A stretch of 64,000 nt of DNA from Candidatus Binatia bacterium (GTDB lineage Bacteria > Desulfobacterota > Binatia > Bin18). A program made the translations under genes and the position numbers. Positions 60,650 through 64,000 of the stretch are shown here, one piece after another (the stretch's first letter is position 1; each line of letters begins with the position of its first letter). The stretch is from positions 3,848,501 to 3,912,500 of the forward strand of contig OX638322.1 in NCBI GenBank assembly GCA_951812575.1, written 5' to 3'. The notes under the pieces were generated by a model. That model searched no databases, was not told the DNA's origin, and worked only from the letters and a program-made list of their open reading frames with translations.

Positions 60650-62240
60650 GCACACAGACCAGGCTGATCAGGCGCGCCGCCGAGACCACTCGTTTCGGCT
60701 CGGCATCGATGTGGGCGGCACCCATACCGATGCCGTTATTCTTGACGCCACCGACCGGGTCATTGCCAGCACCAAGACGCTGACCACTGAGGATATCACC
60801 ACCGGGATTGTCCAAGCCCTGCACGACGTCTTGACCGCCTCGCGGCTCCCGCCGGCCGCGATCGCCTACGCCATGCTCGGCACCACGCATTGCACTAATG
60901 CCGTGGTTACGCGCCGGGAATTGAATACGGTCGGGGTTATTCGCCTTGGGGCACCAGCGACCCGCGCGATTGAGCCTCTCCTGACCTGGCCGCAGGATCT
61001 CAAGCGCGTCGTCGGTGTCCGGCATGCGATTCTTCACGGCGGACATGAATATAACGGTGAGCCCTTGTCCGAGCTGGATGAGCAGGAAGTGCGGCAGGCT
61101 GCCAGCGCGTTCAAAGGACACATCCACGCTCTTGCCGTCAGCGGGGTGTTTTCTTCGGTCAATGCTACCCATGAGTTGCGCGTCCGTGAGATCGTAGAGG
61201 AGGAATTGGGCGCGGCTATTCCCGTCAGCCTGTCAAGTGAAATCGGCAGTATCAGCCTGCTGGAGCGCGAAAATGCCACTGTCCTGAATGCAGCCTTAAT
61301 GCGCGTGGCGCAGCGGGCGATGCAGGGCTTTGAACAGGCCGTTCGCCAGCTCAACATCCCGGCGACCCTTTTCTTGGGACAAAATGACGGCAGCCTGATG
61401 TCTCTGGACTATGCTATGCAGTATCCCATCTTTACCATCGCCTCAGGTCCGGCCAATAGCATCCGTGGGGCCGCCGCGTTAAGCCAGCTTCGCGACGCCG
61501 TTGTGGTTGACATTGGTGGGACCACGACTGATATCGGCGTACTGTACAAAGGCTTTCCACGCGAATCACAATTAGCCGTCGAGATTGGCGGCGTGGCCAC
61601 CAATTTCCGTATGCCGGACCTGATTTCGATCGGTTTGGGTGGCGGAAGTCGGGTTCGCCCGGAAGAGGCAGTGTGCGTTGGACCGGACAGCGTTGGCTAT
61701 CGACTCCAAACGGAAGCCAGGGTGTTTGGCGGCCCTCAGCTGACCGCGACCGATCTGGCCGTCGCAGCCGGACGAATACGGCTCGGCAATCCCGGTCGGG
61801 TCCAAGCGCTCCCCAAGACGACACTCGATCGGGGGCTGGGCTATATTCGGCACACTCTTGAAGATTCTATTGACCGCGTAAAATTGTCGGCCGACCCGGT
61901 TCCGGTCGTTGCTGTTGGCGGTGGTAACATCTTGTTTCCCGACGCGCTCCGAGGCGTATCTGAGATTATCCGGCCAGAACAGGCTGGAGTTGCCAACGCC
62001 ATTGGCGTGGCCATTGCGCAAGTCAGCGGAACGGTGGATAGCGTGTTTTCGCTGGAAAAGCTGAGCCGGACAGAAGTCCTGGACCAAGCGACAGCCCTAG
62101 CCTATGAGCGTGCTATCGCAGCCGGCGCCGCACCAGATGGAGTTGAAGTGCTCGACCTCGAAGAAGTCCCCCTAGCCTATTTGCCGGGCAATGCGGTGCG
62201 GATCAAAGTCAAGGCAGTGGGTAGTCTGAGGATGGTATAG
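60630..62240 (+). CDS. Hydantoinase/oxoprolinase family protein (HyuA-like)
   Basis: A 536-residue ATPase of the hydantoinase/oxoprolinase family (actin-like fold). N-terminal phosphate loop GIDVGGTHTDAVILD (26-40) and the second loop VVVDIGGTTTDIGVLY (about 290) are characteristic; AVGGGNILFP is a late glycine loop. It would open a lactam or hydantoin ring in an ATP-dependent way. The single-subunit length fits the shorter type paired with DUF917. It overlaps DUF917 by 20 bases. Broken copies of both genes lie downstream. Confidence 0.92.
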   Translation: MSPSTVEHTDQADQARRRDHSFRLGIDVGGTHTDAVILDATDRVIASTKTLTTEDITTGIVQALHDVLTASRLPPAAIAYAMLGTTHCTNAVVTRRELNTVGVIRLGAPATRAIEPLLTWPQDLKRVVGVRHAILHGGHEYNGEPLSELDEQEVRQAASAFKGHIHALAVSGVFSSVNATHELRVREIVEEELGAAIPVSLSSEIGSISLLERENATVLNAALMRVAQRAMQGFEQAVRQLNIPATLFLGQNDGSLMSLDYAMQYPIFTIASGPANSIRGAAALSQLRDAVVVDIGGTTTDIGVLYKGFPRESQLAVEIGGVATNFRMPDLISIGLGGGSRVRPEEAVCVGPDSVGYRLQTEARVFGGPQLTATDLAVAAGRIRLGNPGRVQALPKTTLDRGLGYIRHTLEDSIDRVKLSADPVPVVAVGGGNILFPDALRGVSEIIRPEQAGVANAIGVAIAQVSGTVDSVFSLEKLSRTEVLDQATALAYERAIAAGAAPDGVEVLDLEEVPLAYLPGNAVRIKVKAVGSLRMV

Positions 62241-62456
62241 GTTATGATGAGGACATCAGCTTTCTTTGCGCCAGACGTTCCGGGAAGAAAAGTTTCAACC
62301 CCCAACCCAAAACGAGAATCTTCCCGACGTAATGAGATGCGAGCCACCCAATTGGAAAGGTCCATTTTAGGCAAATGGATAGCGGAAAACCTTTGGAATC
62401 AAAGTTTTTGACTATAGTCATCTAGTTTCTGATTTTTACTCCCCTATGACCCACAC

Positions 62457-62607
62457 ATCTGAAAAGTGGATTATTCCCACCGCAACCACCGGGGTATTCT
62501 CTTCGGTCAATGCCACCCATGAGTTGCGCGTCCGTGAGATCGTAGAGGAGGAATTGGGCGCGGCTATTCCCGTCAGCCTGCTGATGCCACCGTCCTCAAT
62601 GCAGCCT
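62457..62607 (+). pseudogene. Chimeric remnant of a DUF917-hydantoinase pair
   Basis: At 62460-62492 the frame reads EKWIIPTATTG, like EEWVIPTAMMG of the DUF917 gene at 59746. It then runs into 62500-62580, which matches 61152-61232 of the hydantoinase gene at 80 of 81 positions. At 62581 it skips about 37 bases of the parent gene and continues with 62584-62607 of weaker match. It is therefore a deleted copy of both genes. Confidence 0.75.
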
Positions 62608-62822
62608 TTCCCGTCTCCCCCTTTTCCCTGGACGGACCCAATACTATGAGTAGAGGTCGTCCACGAGATCATCCACAATGGTATACAAAGCTGCAAGGAA
62701 AGAAGCGAGGTCAATGGGCATCGCTCGCCCCCTTTGGTCAGGTCAGGCGAGCTTAGACCATCCTCGGCACTGTTCCTCTGCTGCACGGCGGAGTTTGCCT
62801 CACACCTTCTGGGGAGTACTCG

Positions 62823-63797
62823 ATGGAAACAAGTACTAATCTCATACTCATATCGACCTTCGCATTAGCGTTTTACAATGTCTTGATAAAGCAATTCCCT
62901 GACAAACTTCTTCTTCTTTTTTGGATCAACCTCTTCTATTCGATAGGGTTTATTGGCATTTTCTTCTTTCAACGCGAGGTCCTCGCTCACGATACGCACG
63001 TCTTTCAGTATCTTGTCGCCATCGTAACGGACGATGCCGTTCTCTACCTCGCGATTGCCCTCTCTTTTCTTGGGGCGATGATTACTCTCGATAAACTCTT
63101 AAGCGGCTATGATCTCTCGGTGGTGTACCCGATGTCCCAACTCAGTATCCTGCTCGCTAGCGCTGGCTATCTGGCGCTGGGCGAGCCCTTCAGATGGTCG
63201 ATGCTCATCGGGCTTGTGATTCTCAGTATCGGCGCTTTTGCAACGTCTCTGTCTGTGACTGACAAGGCTTCTGCAACCAGTCTGTTTGCCCAGTTTCGAC
63301 AAGTGTCGGGCCGGCTGTGGCTGCTTGCCGGCGCCCAGGCTTTATGTTCTACCACGTCACTTTTGATTGCGTATCTGGGCACCAGGGAAACGGCCCGCAC
63401 CACCATAATTCTTCATGACCTCAGGAGTTTACATCTTGGGCCGGTGATGTTTCATAGCGCGTTTGATTTCCACATCGGACAGAAATTCTTTAGTATCCTT
63501 ATCTTTGCCGGCTATCTGTTATATAGGCAGAAATATCGAGCAAAGATATTCGTTCCGCTAACGAATCATCCCAAACATCTCATGCTGGCTGCTCTAGCCT
63601 ATTTGATTATGATGTATGCCTATTTAGGAGCATTTGCACTGGGCACAAATACAACCATCCTGCTCGCCTTAAATAATCTTGCTATCCTCATAACGCTTCT
63701 CTTCTCGTTCCTCTTCTTGAAAGAACATATAGGGGCAACCAAGGTTGTAGGCGCCTTGCTGATCCTCTTGGGAGGACTGCTCACTGTACTGCCCTAA
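62823..63797 (+). CDS. EamA/DMT-type transporter
   Basis: A 324-residue membrane protein with about ten hydrophobic helices in two repeats, e.g. FINLFYSIGFIGIFFF-like second helix, VVYPMSQLSILLASAGYLAL and LLALNNLAILITLLFSFLFL, ending GALLILLGGLLTVLP. This matches the drug/metabolite transporter superfamily; the protein probably exports or exchanges a small metabolite. The GGGGAGTACTCG before the ATG at 62823 is the ribosome site. It sits between two relics of a DUF917-hydantoinase pair. Confidence 0.82.
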   Translation: METSTNLILISTFALAFYNVLIKQFPDKLLLLFWINLFYSIGFIGIFFFQREVLAHDTHVFQYLVAIVTDDAVLYLAIALSFLGAMITLDKLLSGYDLSVVYPMSQLSILLASAGYLALGEPFRWSMLIGLVILSIGAFATSLSVTDKASATSLFAQFRQVSGRLWLLAGAQALCSTTSLLIAYLGTRETARTTIILHDLRSLHLGPVMFHSAFDFHIGQKFFSILIFAGYLLYRQKYRAKIFVPLTNHPKHLMLAALAYLIMMYAYLGAFALGTNTTILLALNNLAILITLLFSFLFLKEHIGATKVVGALLILLGGLLTVLP

Positions 63798-63901
63798 GGA
63801 GAGGCGTTCACCTGAGCCTGTCAACGGCTGCGTGGTGAGGTGGTTCAGAAACGCGTCCGAGCCCTACGCCTGACCGAAGGGCACTATCAAAGCGTAAAGT
63901 C

Positions 63902-63968
63902 CCCCTCGCCTACTCACCGGGTAATGCGGTGCGGATCAGAGCGGTGGGGAGTCTGAGAGCAGTATGAG
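63902..63968 (+). pseudogene. Relic of a hydantoinase 3' end
   Basis: The frame reads PLAYSPGNAVRIRAVGSLRA then V and a stop, closely like the last codons of the hydantoinase gene at 62169-62240 (PLAYLPGNAVRIKVKAVGS). Several base differences and a six-base deletion show it is a diverged paralogue, not a fresh copy. The bases 63985-64000 contain an ATG that may start the next gene outside the window. Confidence 0.65.
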
Positions 63969-64000
63969 GTTGAGAAAGAGTAACGATGAAAACATGTGCC

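Noticed and set aside
63985..64000. Possible start of a gene at the right edge
   Set aside because: Only five codons are visible; not enough to support a feature.

Overview
The window is bacterial and gene dense. It has strong Shine-Dalgarno sites, many 1-4 base gene overlaps, signal peptides and a lipobox, which fit a Gram-negative lineage with fairly high GC. The metabolic content (xanthine-oxidase-family hydroxylases, a tungsten-type aldehyde ferredoxin oxidoreductase, CoA transferase and enoyl-CoA hydratases, phytanoyl-CoA dioxygenase, Rieske oxygenase, EthD and DUF917/hydantoinase proteins) resembles uncultured Tectomicrobia (Entotheonella-like) or deltaproteobacterial genomes. That placement is a guess from gene content. 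No marker gene here settles it.

Region 1 (1-6.7 kb) is core-like: a membrane protein / double DUF1571 protein / LuxR-type response regulator operon on the minus strand, an AT-rich divergent region, a frameshifted small gene, a membrane metallophosphoesterase, and two 6-pyruvoyl-tetrahydropterin-synthase-like genes followed by a short-chain dehydrogenase, possibly a pterin pathway.

Region 2 (about 6.9-24.0 kb) is an accessory island that ends at a tRNA-Ser(UGA) gene. It holds a row of mostly decayed toxin-antitoxin genes, a DUF3644 gene, an orphan type I specificity subunit (hsdS) coupled to a RelB-like antitoxin, a PIN toxin, an IS3 remnant, a lone DUF4062-like/TPR protein, a truncated integrase, an IS66-family element, a three-gene XRE regulator / ImmA-IrrE peptidase / nuclease-TPR operon, an IS21-family remnant that has cut the regulator's N-terminus, and a truncated dnaB. 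The XRE-ImmA-nuclease/TPR operon is the best candidate for an undescribed (probably defence) system.

Region 3 (24-42 kb) returns to metabolism: an SnoaL-like protein, a bifunctional-nuclease/PDZ protein, two zinc-ribbon proteins, TrmI, an intact Phd-VapC pair, enoyl-CoA hydratases, a small kinase overlapping a sirtuin, a GcvR-like ACT protein, a hydroxyisobutyrate-dehydrogenase-like enzyme, a dicarboxylate symporter with a large extra domain, a CoA transferase, a flavoprotein of the fumarate-reductase type, and an aldehyde ferredoxin oxidoreductase cluster with a MoaD-like protein and a four-cluster ferredoxin.

Region 4 (42-64 kb) holds a rhodanese, a secreted esterase, a Rieske oxygenase with EthD partner, convergent katG and gor, a cupin, a lactate/malate dehydrogenase-like gene, an operon for a three-component molybdenum hydroxylase with two large-subunit paralogues and a phytanoyl-CoA dioxygenase, a DUF917-hydantoinase pair, decayed copies of that pair on both sides of an EamA-type transporter, and several palindromic repeat families between genes.
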